Assembly (NCBI RefSeq): GCF_002127225.1 | Contig: NZ_NFUR01000004.1 | Location: 124,001-188,000, forward strand | Direction: 5' to 3' | DNA length: 64,000 nt | Source: Sphingomonas sp. IBVSS2 | GTDB lineage: Bacteria > Pseudomonadota > Alphaproteobacteria > Sphingomonadales > Sphingomonadaceae | Shown: positions 35,122-44,317 of the stretch, piece by piece | How positions within the stretch are numbered: position 1 is the stretch's first letter | Layout: each line of letters opens with the position of its first letter | Position numbers and translations under genes: made by a program | The notes under the pieces: generated by a model | Told to the model about the DNA's origin: nothing | Seen by the model: the letters and a program-made list of their open reading frames with translations, nothing else | The model's database searches: none

Positions 35122-35499
35122 TTACTTGACCTCGACGGTCGCGCCAGCTTCCTCGAGCTGCTTCTTGATCTTCTCGGCCTCGTCCTTGTTGACGCCTTCC
35201 TTGACCGCCTTCGGAGCCGACTCGACCAGGGTCTTGGCTTCGGTCAGGCCCAGGCCGGTGATGGCGCGGACTTCCTTGATGACGTTGATCTTCTTGCCAC
35301 CGTCGCCGGTGAGGATCACGTCGAACTCGGTCTTCTCTTCGGCGGCCGGAGCAGCGGCGCCAGCGCCACCCGGGGCGGCGACGGCGACGGCAGCGGCGGC
35401 CGAGACGCCCCACTTCTCTTCGAGAAGCTTCGAGAGCTCAGCGGCCTCGAGAACGGTCAGCTCCGAAAGCTGGTCAACAAGCGCGTTAAGGTCAGCCAT
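35122..35499 (-). CDS. rplL: 50S ribosomal protein L7/L12
   Basis: 125 residues from [11 protein letters not shown]; an ATG four codons upstream is not used in the family. It has an N-terminal dimerisation domain (1-35), an Ala/Gly/Pro-rich hinge (36-55) and a C-terminal factor-binding domain ([32 protein letters not shown]). It forms the ribosomal stalk on L10 and recruits translation GTPases. It lies 54 bp after rplJ on the same strand and is followed by a terminator, not by rpoB. Confidence 0.98.
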   Translation of the reverse strand: MADLNALVDQLSELTVLEAAELSKLLEEKWGVSAAAAVAVAAPGGAGAAAPAAEEKTEFDVILTGDGGKKINVIKEVRAITGLGLTEAKTLVESAPKAVKEGVNKDEAEKIKKQLEEAGATVEVK

Positions 35500-35553
35500 G
35501 ATAAACTCCAATCAAATCAGATGTTTCGGGATAAATAAACTTGCAAGATCCGC

Positions 35554-36069
35554 TTATGCGGCGTCCTTGGCCGCATAGGCGCCGAAAACGCGCGCGAGCT
35601 GCGCGGCCGGTGCCTGGGTAACGGTCGCGAGCTTGGTCGCCGGAGCGACGATGAGGCCCACGAGCTTGCCGCGCAGTTCGTCCAGCGACGGCAGCGAGGC
35701 GAGCGCCTTGATGCCTTCCTGGTCGAGCACCTGGGTGCCCATTGCGCCGCCGACGATTTCGAGCTTGTCGTTCGTCTTGGCGAACTCGACCGCCACCTTG
35801 GCCGCAGCCACGGGGTCGATCGAGGTGGCGAGCGCCGTCGGACCCGTCAGCAGGTCCGCGATCGCCGCGTAATCGGTGCCGCTGGCAGCGATCTTGGCAA
35901 GCTTGTTCTTCGAGACCTTGTAGCTCGCGCCGGCCTCACGCATCTTGTTACGGAGGTCCGTCGATTGCTTGACGGTCATCCCGAGGTTGCGGGTGATGAC
36001 CACCACGCCAACCTCGCCAAAGGTGCGGTTCAGCTCGGCAACGGCGTCAGCCTTCTGGGAACGATCCAT
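35554..36069 (-). CDS. rplJ: 50S ribosomal protein L10
   Basis: 171 residues, [20 protein letters not shown]..., a normal-length L10. The rRNA-binding N-terminal domain contains [13 protein letters not shown]. The C-terminal helix that carries L7/L12 dimers is present. It forms an operon with rplL. It is separated from rplA, its usual upstream neighbour, by a TonB receptor gene and other accessory genes. Confidence 0.98.
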   Translation of the reverse strand: MDRSQKADAVAELNRTFGEVGVVVITRNLGMTVKQSTDLRNKMREAGASYKVSKNKLAKIAASGTDYAAIADLLTGPTALATSIDPVAAAKVAVEFAKTNDKLEIVGGAMGTQVLDQEGIKALASLPSLDELRGKLVGLIVAPATKLATVTQAPAAQLARVFGAYAAKDAA

Positions 36070-36471
36070 GCCGGTCTCCTCGTTATGAGCGTCTCCCTTG
36101 CGGGAAATGCCCGGTTACAAAATGTCCGAGGGGAAGGATCGTCGTGCCCGGTTATCCCTGGGCATGACCCGCGCGCTCCACGCGGGAGCCGCCGGTGAAA
36201 ATCTGTCCCCGTCTAGGCAAGAGATTAAGCAGGGCAAATTCCCCGCGCTTGCTGTCTCGGACGGTCTCCTCCCGAAGGAGGAAGGCGCGCCAATAGCGAT
36301 ATTTGTGGATAAGTCAACCAAGCGTGGAGCGCCGATGGAGAGGGGCGGGCCCGTTGCCATCTGCGCTTCATCGGCGTTTCCCGGATGTTTCACCAAACCA
36401 CAACAGGACTGCCACATACCGCGCCTAGGCGGCGATGCTGCGGCGCAACGACGCCGTGACTCCAGGGGGGT
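36070..36471. other. Intergenic region: rplJ leader and divergent TonB receptor promoter
   Basis: About 400 bp with no credible gene. The left 220 bp would be transcribed as the rplJL leader and contains small GC-rich hairpins (for example CCCGCG...CGCGGG near 36168-36187). L10 autoregulation acts through such leaders in other bacteria, but I cannot fold it reliably by eye. The right part precedes the plus-strand receptor gene, whose ATG follows CCAGGGGGGT. Confidence 0.5.
36290..36317 (-). promoter_or_regulatory. Candidate sigma70 promoter for rplJL
   Basis: On the minus strand TTGACT, a 16-bp spacer and TATTGG, about 220 bp before the rplJ start. The -35 box is good and the -10 box is weak, so this is a candidate only. 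Confidence 0.45.
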
Positions 36472-39081
36472 ATGATGACCGTTCGCCACACGCTTCGCGC
36501 TACCGTTTGCGCCGCCGTTCTCGCCACCGCTGCAATGGCGGCACCCGCGCAGGCCCAGGACCGCACGCCGCCTGCCACGGGTGAGAATGCGCCCGAGAAC
36601 AACGCACCCGAGAATGCCGGCGACAGCTCGATTCTCGTCGTCGCCAAGCAGACGCGCTCGGCCACCGCGATCCCGGCGAGCGAGATCCAGAAGATCCTGC
36701 CCGGCGTCTCGCCGCTGAAGGCGATCCAGACGCTGCCCGGCGTGCTCTATGTCACCGCCGATCCCTGGGGCAACAACGAGCAGAATGCCCAGATCTTCAT
36801 CCATGGCTTCGCCGGCAACCAGCTCGGCTATACGATGGACGGCATTCCGCTGGGCGACCAGAGCTATGGCAACTACAACGGTCTCTCGCCGCAGCGCGCG
36901 GTGATTTCGGAGAATGTCGGCCGCGTCGTCGTGGCGACGGGCGCCGGCGATCTCGCCACAGCGTCGAACAGCAACCTGGGCGGCACGGTCGAGACCTATT
37001 CGTCCGATCCCACCCAGATGTTCGGCGTCACCGCCAACCAGACCGCGGGCAGCTACAATACCTCGCGCACCTTCCTGCGTCTCGACACCGGCAATCTTGG
37101 CGGGGGCGGCACCAATGCCGGCTACCTCTCGGTCGCGCGGCAAAAGGCCAAGGCCTGGGACTTCAACGGCTGGCAGGGCGGCTGGCAGGCCAATGCCAAG
37201 TTCGTCCATGACGATGCGGTCGGCAAGCTGACGCTCTATTTCGACTATAACGACATGACGCAGCCGAACGAGGACGCCACGGTCTTCTTCAAGCCGTCGG
37301 CCGGCGGCACTGCCACCCCGGTGCAGCTCTACACGCCCTATACCAAGCCGTTCTTCTATTCGGATTTCAACGGCTATCGCAGCTACATCAACGCGCTGGG
37401 CAACTCGCCGGCGGCCCAGGGCGGCAACTACCGCAACTATTATTCGGATGCGCAGCGCACCGATTACCTCACCTATGCGCGCTACGACGCCAGGATCGCC
37501 GACAATGTGACGCTGTCGAACACGATCTATTTCCACCACAATGACGGTGCCGGCGTCGTCGCCGGCCCGCTCGGCCAGTCGATCACGACCGCGCAGCCCT
37601 ATCTCGATCCAGGCTATGCGAGCCTCGACTTCCGTTGCCGCTTCGGCGCCAACGGCAATGGTGTATTGCCGGCTGCGTGCGCGGCGCTGCCTGCAGGCCC
37701 GGGAGTCATCAACGCCGCCCAGGCGGCGGCGCGCGGCGCGGCGCTGGTCGCCGCCACCGGCGGCTCGGGCCTGATCACCCGCACCACCGAATATCGCATC
37801 GACCGTGGCGGTGCGATCACCGCGCTCAACATGGACCTGGGCGACCACCAGATCGAACTGGGCGGCTGGTTCGAGCACAACAGCACCACCCAGTGGCGCC
37901 GCTGGTACGCCGTTCCCGCCGGCAATCCGGGGCTCAGCACGCCGTACATCCGTCCGCTCGAGGTGATGCAACCGTTGTTCACCCAATATCAGGGCGAGGC
38001 GCGGATCAACCAGCTGCAGCTCCATGTCCAGGACACCTGGCGCGTGTTCGAGCCGCTGCTCGTGCAGTTCGGCTTCAAGACCAGCGCGCAATGGGCCAAT
38101 GGCTGGTATCCCGTGCAGCCCCGGCTCGGCTCGCTCTCGGGCCTGACCGGTGGCCTGCCGGAGGGCAAGATCAACACGCTGAAATGGTTCCTGCCGGCCG
38201 TCGGCGCGACCTGGGACTTCAACGGGCACGAGGAAGTCTATTTCAACGTCCAGAAGAACCTGCGCCAGTATCAGGCCTATCTGGCCGGCGGCGGCGGCCC
38301 GTGGTTCACCGGCAGCCAGACCGCGTTCAACGCCTTCGCCAATGACGGCAAGCCGGAGAGCAGCTGGACCTATGAGGCGGGTCTGCGCACGCATCGCACC
38401 TTCGGCGGCGGTATCGGGCTCGACGCGCAGATCAACTATTACCGCGTCGATTTCAGCGACCGGCTGCTGGCGATCTCGACCAATCCGGGCGGCATCGCGG
38501 GCGGCCAGATCGCCGGCGGCACTTCGATCCTGGTCAATGTCGGCGACGTGCGCACCAACGGCGTCGACGCGGCCTTCACCCTGCGCTTCGGCCGCACCTT
38601 CTCCTTCTACAACGCCACGTCGTACAATCTCTCCAAATATCGGAGCGACTATACTTCCGCGGCGACGGGCATCGGCGGCGCCACCAATAGCTGCATCGGC
38701 GGCTTCCTGGTGGTCGGCGGCGTGGTCCCGACCTGCGGCAAGCAGCTGCCGGGCACGCCGAAGTGGATGAACAAGAGCGTCGCGACGCTCAATGTCGGCC
38801 CGGTCGAGGCGCAGCTGGTCGGCGACTATGTCGGCAAGCGCTTCGCGACCTATTCGAACGATGCCAGCGTCGGCTCCTATTTCCTCACCTCGCTCAGCGT
38901 CGGTGTGGACCTGCCGGCCGAAATGCTGGGGATGAAGAAGGCGAAGCTCAGCCTCAACATCACCAACCTGGGCGACATCAAGGGCGTCTCGACCCTGTCG
39001 GTCGGCTCGGCGACGAACAACTATTCGGCCTATCCCATCCCGCCGCGCCAGTGGTTCCTGACCTATTCGGCCGGTTTCTGA
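36472..39081 (+). CDS. TonB-dependent receptor
   Basis: 869 residues. Signal peptide to about 28 (AQAQD), an Asn/Pro-rich spacer, a TonB-box-like SSILVVAKQ at about 52-60, and a plug (SPLKAIQTLPGVLYVTADPW, IFIHGFAGNQLGYTMDGIPL). The plug ends near 190 and a barrel follows, ending WFLTYSAGF with terminal Phe. Plug and barrel lengths are normal for a receptor; the ligand is unknown. The gene sits between rplJ (divergent) and a convergent peptidase-like gene, and is part of the DNA that separates rplA from rplJ. Confidence 0.94.
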   Translation: MMTVRHTLRATVCAAVLATAAMAAPAQAQDRTPPATGENAPENNAPENAGDSSILVVAKQTRSATAIPASEIQKILPGVSPLKAIQTLPGVLYVTADPWGNNEQNAQIFIHGFAGNQLGYTMDGIPLGDQSYGNYNGLSPQRAVISENVGRVVVATGAGDLATASNSNLGGTVETYSSDPTQMFGVTANQTAGSYNTSRTFLRLDTGNLGGGGTNAGYLSVARQKAKAWDFNGWQGGWQANAKFVHDDAVGKLTLYFDYNDMTQPNEDATVFFKPSAGGTATPVQLYTPYTKPFFYSDFNGYRSYINALGNSPAAQGGNYRNYYSDAQRTDYLTYARYDARIADNVTLSNTIYFHHNDGAGVVAGPLGQSITTAQPYLDPGYASLDFRCRFGANGNGVLPAACAALPAGPGVINAAQAAARGAALVAATGGSGLITRTTEYRIDRGGAITALNMDLGDHQIELGGWFEHNSTTQWRRWYAVPAGNPGLSTPYIRPLEVMQPLFTQYQGEARINQLQLHVQDTWRVFEPLLVQFGFKTSAQWANGWYPVQPRLGSLSGLTGGLPEGKINTLKWFLPAVGATWDFNGHEEVYFNVQKNLRQYQAYLAGGGGPWFTGSQTAFNAFANDGKPESSWTYEAGLRTHRTFGGGIGLDAQINYYRVDFSDRLLAISTNPGGIAGGQIAGGTSILVNVGDVRTNGVDAAFTLRFGRTFSFYNATSYNLSKYRSDYTSAATGIGGATNSCIGGFLVVGGVVPTCGKQLPGTPKWMNKSVATLNVGPVEAQLVGDYVGKRFATYSNDASVGSYFLTSLSVGVDLPAEMLGMKKAKLSLNITNLGDIKGVSTLSVGSATNNYSAYPIPPRQWFLTYSAGF

Positions 39082-39092
39082 CGACAGGCATG

Positions 39093-39127
39093 GGAAAGGG
39101 CCGGGGGCCAGGCTCCCGGCCCTTTCC
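39093..39127. terminator. Bidirectional terminator between convergent genes
   Basis: GGAAAGGGCCGGG pairs perfectly with CCCGGCCCTTTCC across a 9-nt loop. It ends 46 bp after the receptor stop and abuts the stop of the minus-strand gene, so it can serve both. Confidence 0.8.
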
Positions 39128-40932
39128 TATTGTTCGAGCCTGGAGAGCAGCGCGCGGGCCGGCGCCGTCTCCGGTGTTTCATAGGGGCCATTGGCCACCG
39201 TGATCAGCGCGTTGCGGGCGGCTGCGGCATTGCCGCGCTTCGCCAGCGCCTCGCCCAGCAACAGCCTGGATCCCGGGGCGGCGGGGACGGCGTCGACTGC
39301 CTTCATCAGGCCTTCGATCGCCACATCGGGCGCGGTTTCGCCGGCGGCGGCGAAGCTGCGATAATAGGCCAGGAGCGGCAGCGGATTCTCGCTGTCGGCG
39401 CGATTGGCCCGGGCAATGGTGATCCGCGCGGCCTTTAGCTCGCCGGCCCGCGCGCTCGCCGGAGCGGCCAGCGCGATCCCGGCTTGCGCAATACCCTGCC
39501 AGGCAAGCGCATCGCCATTGCCCGGTGCCAGGGCCAATGCCCTGGCGGCGGCGGCGGCGCATTCCTGCATGTTGTCGCTGCGGCATTCCGCTTCGGCCAG
39601 CAGCAACTGGGCATCGCGGTTCGTGGAATAGCGCGCGGCGTCACGGCGGAGGCCCCTGAGCCATTCGTCGCGGCGGGCGATCGCGGCGATATGCTGCCTG
39701 TCTGACTTCGGATCCGCGGATGCCGGCGGGATGGCCAGGCGCGCGCCGAGCTCCAGCCGCCCCTTGACGAATGCGGCTTCCCCCTCGCTCAATCGCCGGA
39801 CAATCGGTTCGGCGGCGCGTTCGGCGGGGTAGGACATCCGCTCGAAAGGCAGCTTGCCCCGATCATAGGCGACGAGTTCGTCCTGCAGCTTGCCGAGGTC
39901 GCCGAACGCCGCCGCTGCCCGTTCCATCGAGCCGCCGGCGGCGATCGTCGCAAGATAGGCGCGGAGCTGGCCTCTGCGTTCGTTCGAGAAGAACAGCATA
40001 TGGGTGAGCGCCCAGGCGTGAAACGGCGTCCAGCGCTCGCCGGCATTGCGATCGGCCAGATAGCGGCCGGTAACGATGTCCGCGACCGGATAGCGCCGAT
40101 AGCGATCCAGCACCTTGCGATAGCCTTCGGGCGCGCGGCCATATTCCATCCGGGTGCCGCCTTCCGTCGCCAGGGTCGCGAAGAGCTCGCCGAACCCGTC
40201 GACATACCAGCGCGGATAGGCATGCGGGAAATAGGTGAGCAGGAAATGGCGGGCATAGCCGGCAAGGATGCGCCCCTCCGCCGATACCGGCACGGCCAGT
40301 TCGTTGACCGAGACGGCGAGCGGATCGTTGCGGCCGAACCGGGCGATCGAGCCGGCTTGGCTGGCCGGGAGCGCCGCGCTCGCCCCGGGATTCCCGGCCG
40401 GGGCGCCGGGCGTTTCCGTGGCTGCCGGCGTGGTGGCGCGCACCAGGTCGGGCAGGATGGCGGCAAGGTCCTGGCCCCGTTCGAGGATTGCTTTCTGATC
40501 GAAGCGACTCGCGGCGAACACCGCCCCGTCCTCGCGGGGGTCGTAATAGGCGGGCCCTGGAAAGGCGCGGCTATAGGGGCCGGGCGAATATCTCAGGTTC
40601 CTGAGCTCCATCGCATCGAATTCGGCGCCGTCGCCGACCAGCGTCACCCGAAGCTTGCGCGTATCATCGGGCTTGTCGGCTCGGTTCAGCAGCACCGAGA
40701 GGAGGAAATGGAGCCGCTCCAGGTCATGGGCGATCCGGGCCAGATCCTTCTCGCTGCCCTGGCTGATCGCCACGACATGATCGGTTTCGGCCTGATGCCA
40801 GCTGCTTGCCCGGTCGCGCTGGCCCCGCACCACGATCGGCATGTCCTGGGCGGGGGGATTTGCCTCCTGTGCCGGGGCGTTTTCGGGCAGGACGATCAAG
40901 GCAAGTGCTAAAATCGCGCGGGCACTACGCAT
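39127..40932 (-). CDS. Secreted DUF1570/peptidase-MA-like protein with TPR-like C terminus, zinc motif lost
   Basis: 601 residues with a signal peptide (to about 21, APAQE). The central region (YPRWYVDGFGELFATLATEG) matches the conserved 'YPxWxxEGxAEYF' stretch that follows HExxH in gluzincin-like families. The helix that should carry HExxH reads LAGYARHFLLTYF, so zinc binding and catalysis are probably lost. The C-terminal 200 residues form TPR-like Ala-rich helices. The function is unknown, perhaps peptidoglycan or protein binding in the periplasm. It is convergent with the TonB receptor gene. Confidence 0.6.
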   Translation of the reverse strand: MRSARAILALALIVLPENAPAQEANPPAQDMPIVVRGQRDRASSWHQAETDHVVAISQGSEKDLARIAHDLERLHFLLSVLLNRADKPDDTRKLRVTLVGDGAEFDAMELRNLRYSPGPYSRAFPGPAYYDPREDGAVFAASRFDQKAILERGQDLAAILPDLVRATTPAATETPGAPAGNPGASAALPASQAGSIARFGRNDPLAVSVNELAVPVSAEGRILAGYARHFLLTYFPHAYPRWYVDGFGELFATLATEGGTRMEYGRAPEGYRKVLDRYRRYPVADIVTGRYLADRNAGERWTPFHAWALTHMLFFSNERRGQLRAYLATIAAGGSMERAAAAFGDLGKLQDELVAYDRGKLPFERMSYPAERAAEPIVRRLSEGEAAFVKGRLELGARLAIPPASADPKSDRQHIAAIARRDEWLRGLRRDAARYSTNRDAQLLLAEAECRSDNMQECAAAAARALALAPGNGDALAWQGIAQAGIALAAPASARAGELKAARITIARANRADSENPLPLLAYYRSFAAAGETAPDVAIEGLMKAVDAVPAAPGSRLLLGEALAKRGNAAAARNALITVANGPYETPETAPARALLSRLEQ

Positions 40933-41178
40933 ATCGCCTCTCCCCCTTTGTTGTCAGTACGTTACTATGCTTGTTACGTCGGGGGGAGGGAAGCGCGCTA
41001 TGGCGGTTCGGCCAGGCCCGGAATCGCGGGTGGTCCGGAAGCGGAGGGGAAAGCCTTTTCGGCTGGATTCCCAGCCGGCTGCGGCCAATATTTCCTATTC
41101 TCCCTTAACAAGGGAAACGGCCGAAAATCGCACCAACTCGGTTGGATTCGCGCGCGCGATGGCTAAAAGCTGGCGGCG

Positions 41179-41559
41179 ATGGTGACCGGGACGATCGATC
41201 AACTCACTGCGCGCGAACGCGATTGCCTGCGGCTCGTCGCGCGCGGCATGTCGTCCAAGGAAATCGCCCTCGCGCTGGGGCTCTCGCCTCTCACCGTCGA
41301 CGGCTATCTGAAGGAAGCCGCGCGCACGCTGGGCGTTTCGAGCCGGCGTGAGGCCGCGCGCATCCTGGCCGCGCACGAGCAGCTCTCTGCGCAGGCCGGG
41401 GAAACGCCCCCCCAAAATTTGGGGGCCGAGCCGGCGGACCTTGCCGAAACGGTGCATTCGGGGGTTCCATTGCCTCCGAAACGGTCCGAAGCCGAACCGC
41501 GTTTTCGGGTCCCGTTTCTTTCGGGTCCCGTTTCTGAGGCAGGGGAAGCAAACAAATGA
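41179..41559 (+). CDS. LuxR-type HTH regulator, C terminus altered by a 16-bp tandem duplication
   Basis: 126 residues. The LuxR/GerE DNA-binding domain fills about residues 8-65 (LTARERDCLRLVARGMSSKE, LSPLTVDGYLKEA), with no receiver or sensor domain in front. The C-terminal half is a low-complexity linker. A 16-bp tandem repeat at 41504-41535 shifts the frame. Removing one copy would let the frame continue to 41671 and add a hydrophobic tail (LALLMLIAVANFLNGLGAL). The ancestral product was therefore probably a membrane-anchored HTH protein of about 158 residues. As read here the protein would be soluble. Confidence 0.8.
   Translation: MVTGTIDQLTARERDCLRLVARGMSSKEIALALGLSPLTVDGYLKEAARTLGVSSRREAARILAAHEQLSAQAGETPPQNLGAEPADLAETVHSGVPLPPKRSEAEPRFRVPFLSGPVSEAGEANK
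41504..41535. repeat. Perfect 2 x 16-bp tandem repeat
   Basis: TTCGGGTCCCGTTTCT occurs twice head to tail. The unit is not a multiple of three, so one extra copy changes the reading frame of the LuxR-type gene. Confidence 0.95.
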
Positions 41560-41671
41560 TCTGGACCCATTCAACCGACTGATGTGGATCTTCGGCCTCG
41601 CGCTGCTGATGCTGATCGCGGTGGCCAATTTCCTCAACGGTCTGGGGGCGCTCTGGCGCATTACCGGCTAG
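41560..41671 (+). pseudogene. Detached transmembrane tail of the LuxR-type regulator
   Basis: In the frame one base away from the regulator the sequence encodes DLDPFNRLMWIFGLALLMLI, then AVANFLNGLGALWRITG and a stop: a single TM helix with a short tail. It could also be read as a separate 29-residue peptide from the ATG at 41582, but no ribosome-binding site is visible. I prefer the reading that it was cut off from the upstream gene by the 16-bp duplication. Confidence 0.6.
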
Positions 41672-41738
41672 CCCCGGCCTCTTTTGAACCACCCAATCTA
41701 GATCCGTCGCAGCCCCTCCGCTGCGCGAAGGAGGACTC

Positions 41739-42089
41739 ATGACGTCTCCGAAGAAGATTGCCGCCGTGCGCATCGCCCGCTCGCTGCGGCCTGCGGAAGT
41801 CGCGGTGAATGAAGCTGCGCTCAAGGTGCTCGCGATGGGCACCGCCGTGCTCACTGCCCGGGCCGACGGCACTTTCCATCCGCTCGAGGCCCAGGATGCG
41901 GTCGACTATGTCGGTGCGGCCACGGCCAAGGTGTTCGGCGCGATGTCGGACATCAAGAAGGCGCATGGCGAACTGCGCGGCGTCGGCCTGCGCCATCAGG
42001 TGCTCGGAGCGGGTGACATCTTCGAGACTCCGGGTCATGACGACCCCCGTGGCGAAGCGGAAATCCTTCCGCTCACCGTCGCAGCATGA
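41739..42089 (+). CDS. Hypothetical protein
   Basis: A 116-residue soluble protein (MTSPKKIAAVRIARSLRPAE...) with an excellent GAAGGAGGA ribosome-binding site. The middle part is predicted helical (ALKVLAMGTAVLTARADGTF, AVDYVGAATAKVFGAMSDIK). It has no signal peptide or TM segment. I do not recognise a family. Similar 'helix-pair' small proteins are common in sphingomonads, and a role is not known. It is followed at 46 bp by a membrane protein gene. Confidence 0.75.
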   Translation: MTSPKKIAAVRIARSLRPAEVAVNEAALKVLAMGTAVLTARADGTFHPLEAQDAVDYVGAATAKVFGAMSDIKKAHGELRGVGLRHQVLGAGDIFETPGHDDPRGEAEILPLTVAA

Positions 42090-42134
42090 GGGGGGCCTTG
42101 ACTTGGCTGGGGTTCGTTGGTGCGGTCGCGCCAT

Positions 42135-42566
42135 ATGAACGTGCTCGTCTATCTGGTCGTGCTGCTCCTCTGCTGCCTCTACGCGGTTACGCGCGGAGGC
42201 TTGCCGGAGCGCCTTGCAGTGCTCATTCTGGTGCTCGCGATCGTCGCATCGCACTTCGCACCGGTGTCTGGCCAATATCGCTTCCAGAAGATGGAGGTGG
42301 GGCTGCTCGCGGTCGATTCGGGCATGTTCCTCAGCACCATGCTGCTGTCGCTGCGGGCGCAACGCTATTGGCCGATGTGGCTGTCCGCGGTGTATCTCAA
42401 CATCGTGGTGACGCATCTGCTGATGCTCACCCCTTCGCTGATGCCATGGTCCTATGCGGTGGCGAACGCCGCATGGAACTATCCCGGCCCGCTCCTCATC
42501 GCGATCGGCGCGGCGCGGCATCGGCAACGGTTGAAGCGCTACGGGGCGGATCCCGCCTGGTCCTGA
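42135..42566 (+). CDS. Small integral membrane protein
   Basis: 143 residues from MNVLVYLVVLLLCC with about four TM helices (roughly 2-16, 24-40, 58-72, 80-100) and a basic cytoplasmic tail (ARHRQRLKRYGADPAW). The earlier in-frame ATG at 42117 adds six residues and is less likely. No conserved catalytic motif is evident. It sits between a hypothetical gene and a winged-helix regulator gene on the same strand, 15 bp from the latter, so these are probably one operon. Confidence 0.75.
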   Translation: MNVLVYLVVLLLCCLYAVTRGGLPERLAVLILVLAIVASHFAPVSGQYRFQKMEVGLLAVDSGMFLSTMLLSLRAQRYWPMWLSAVYLNIVVTHLLMLTPSLMPWSYAVANAAWNYPGPLLIAIGAARHRQRLKRYGADPAWS

Positions 42567-42581
42567 CGAAGGAGGGGCATC

Positions 42582-43046
42582 ATGGCTGAGGCGGACAATT
42601 CCGCGTATCGCCTGCGCGATCGGCCGATGGTCCCGCCCAAGCCGGCCGCAGGGGGGGTGGCGTTCACGGGAACGGCGGCGGATCTGGTGGAGGGCATCTA
42701 TCGTGCCCGCCGGCTGCGCGACGATGCCTTCGGGCCGATCGCCGGGCAGTTCCGCGAGCCGACCTGGGACATATTGCTCGATCTCTACCTGGCCGCCGCC
42801 AAGGGGCGACCGGTATCGGTGAGCAGTGCCTGTATCGGCAGCGGTGCGCCGCAGACCACGGCGATCCGGCACCTTGCCCTGCTCGAGAGTGCCGGGCTGG
42901 TGGTCCGCACGCCCAATCCGATGGACAATCGGGCAGGCATCGTCACCCTCACCGAAGAGGCGATCCGTCGCGTCGACGACTGGGCCCGCCGGGTGCGGAG
43001 CGTGTGGAAGGCGGAAACGCCCCTGCCGGGCGATCCGGTGGTCTGA
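42582..43046 (+). CDS. MarR-like winged-helix regulator
   Basis: 154 residues with a strong GAAGGAGGGG ribosome-binding site. The N-terminal 45 residues are Pro-rich. A winged-helix domain follows: EPTWDILLDLYLAAAKGRPV (helix 1), SSACIGSGAPQTTAIRHLAL (helix-turn-helix), then the wing VVRTPNPMDNRAGIVTLTEE. This pattern is MarR-like. Its target is unknown, with the upstream membrane protein gene an obvious candidate. A terminator follows. Confidence 0.8.
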   Translation: MAEADNSAYRLRDRPMVPPKPAAGGVAFTGTAADLVEGIYRARRLRDDAFGPIAGQFREPTWDILLDLYLAAAKGRPVSVSSACIGSGAPQTTAIRHLALLESAGLVVRTPNPMDNRAGIVTLTEEAIRRVDDWARRVRSVWKAETPLPGDPVV

Positions 43047-43073
43047 GCCGTCCCCTTCGCGGGGGAGGCAGAA

Positions 43074-43105
43074 AGGGGCCGGGGGCTGTGCCTTCGGCCC
43101 TTTTT
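43074..43105 (+). terminator. Rho-independent terminator after the winged-helix gene
   Basis: AGGGGCCG pairs with CGGCCCTT (one G-T pair) across a 13-nt loop and is followed by TTT. It is 27 bp beyond the stop codon. Confidence 0.65.
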
Positions 43106-43132
43106 CCGTCTTCCGCGGCACACGCACGAAAG

Positions 43133-43166
43133 GAAAGGGCCGGGGGATCGCTCCCCCGGCCCTTTC
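43133..43166. terminator. Perfect 15-bp hairpin downstream of rplA
   Basis: GAAAGGGCCGGGGGA, a TCGC loop, then the exact complement, 22 bp beyond the rplA stop. The minus strand continues with CTTTCGTG. It is the probable rplKA terminator, and it backs up the terminator of the convergent gene. Confidence 0.8.
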
Positions 43167-43188
43167 GTTGTTCGGCAGTGCCGGTGGA

Positions 43189-43881
43189 TCAGACGGCCGC
43201 GACTTCCGCGACGTCGACCTTCACGCCCGGGCCCATCGACGAGCTCAGGGCGACCTTCTTCAGATACTTGCCCTTGGCGCCCGACGGCTTGGCCTTGACC
43301 ACCGCGTCGACCAGCGCGTCGAAGTTCGCGCGCAGGTCTTCCGCCGGGAACGACGCCTTGCCGATGCCCGAGTGGATGATGCCGGCCTTCTCGACGCGGT
43401 ACTCGACCTGACCGCCCTTGGCGGCCTTCACGGCTTCGGCGACGTTCATGGTGACGGTGCCGAGCTTCGGATTCGGCATCAGGCCCTTCGGGCCCAGCAC
43501 CTTGCCGAGGCGGCCGACCAGGCCCATCATGTCCGGGGTCGCGATGCAGCGATCGAACTCGATCTTGCCGCCCTGGACGATCTCGAGCAGGTCCTCGGCG
43601 CCAACGACGTCGGCACCAGCCTCGCGGGCTTCGTCAGCCTTGGCACCCTTGGCGAACACGCCGACGCGCACGGTCTTGCCGGTGCCCTTCGGGAGCGTGA
43701 CGACGCCGCGGACCATCTGATCGGCGTGACGCGGATCGACGCCCAGGTTCAGCGCGACTTCGACGGTCTCGTCGAACTTCGAGGTGGCGTTGGCCTTCAC
43801 CAGCGCGATCGCCTCGTCGACGCCGTGCAGCTTCTCGCTGTCGATGGTCCAGGTCTTCTGCTTCTTGGTCAGCTTCGCCAT
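43189..43881 (-). CDS. rplA: 50S ribosomal protein L1
   Basis: 230 residues from [20 protein letters not shown]; the ATG six codons earlier is not family-like. The normal L1 core is present ([31 protein letters not shown], which is the conserved L1 signature). It forms the L1 stalk of the large subunit and can autoregulate the rplKA mRNA in other bacteria. It lies 4 bp after rplK. rplJ, its usual downstream neighbour, is 7.1 kb further left. Confidence 0.98.
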   Translation of the reverse strand: MAKLTKKQKTWTIDSEKLHGVDEAIALVKANATSKFDETVEVALNLGVDPRHADQMVRGVVTLPKGTGKTVRVGVFAKGAKADEAREAGADVVGAEDLLEIVQGGKIEFDRCIATPDMMGLVGRLGKVLGPKGLMPNPKLGTVTMNVAEAVKAAKGGQVEYRVEKAGIIHSGIGKASFPAEDLRANFDALVDAVVKAKPSGAKGKYLKKVALSSSMGPGVKVDVAEVAAV

Positions 43882-43885
43882 GTCC

Positions 43886-44317
43886 TTAGCCCTCCACAAC
43901 CTGGAGGCCCATCGCGCGGGCCGAGCCCTCGATGATGCGGGTGGCCGCCTCGATATCGTTAGCGTTCAGGTCCTTCATCTTGACCTGGGCGATCTCGCTC
44001 AGCTTCGAGCGCGCGATCTTTCCGGCGGAAACCTTGCCCGGCTCCTTCGAGCCCGACTTCAGGTTCGCGGCCTTCTTGATGAGGTAGGTCGCCGGCGGCG
44101 TCTTGGTCTCGAACGAGAACGAGCGGTCCGCATAGACGGTGATGACGGTGGGGAGCGGGGTGCCCTTTTCCACGTCGCCGGTCTGGGCGTTGAACGCCTT
44201 GCAGAATTCCATGATGTTCACGCCGCGCTGACCCAGAGCCGGGCCGATCGGCGGCGAGGGGTTCGCAGAGCCCGCAGGCACCTGCAGCTTGATATAGCCG
44301 GTAATCTTCTTTGCCAT
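43886..44317 (-). CDS. rplK: 50S ribosomal protein L11
   Basis: 143 residues, [20 protein letters not shown] then [20 protein letters not shown], the typical N-terminal domain with its Pro-rich loop. The C-terminal 23S rRNA-binding domain ends [20 protein letters not shown]. It is first gene of the rplKA pair. In most bacteria nusG directly precedes it; here nusG is 10 kb away beyond the leader-protein/hydrolase array. Confidence 0.98.
   Translation of the reverse strand: MAKKITGYIKLQVPAGSANPSPPIGPALGQRGVNIMEFCKAFNAQTGDVEKGTPLPTVITVYADRSFSFETKTPPATYLIKKAANLKSGSKEPGKVSAGKIARSKLSEIAQVKMKDLNANDIEAATRIIEGSARAMGLQVVEG

Noticed and set aside
41582..41671. Independent 29-residue membrane peptide gene
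   Set aside because: No ribosome-binding site is visible, and the frame becomes continuous with the LuxR-type gene when one 16-bp repeat copy is removed, so a severed tail is the simpler reading.
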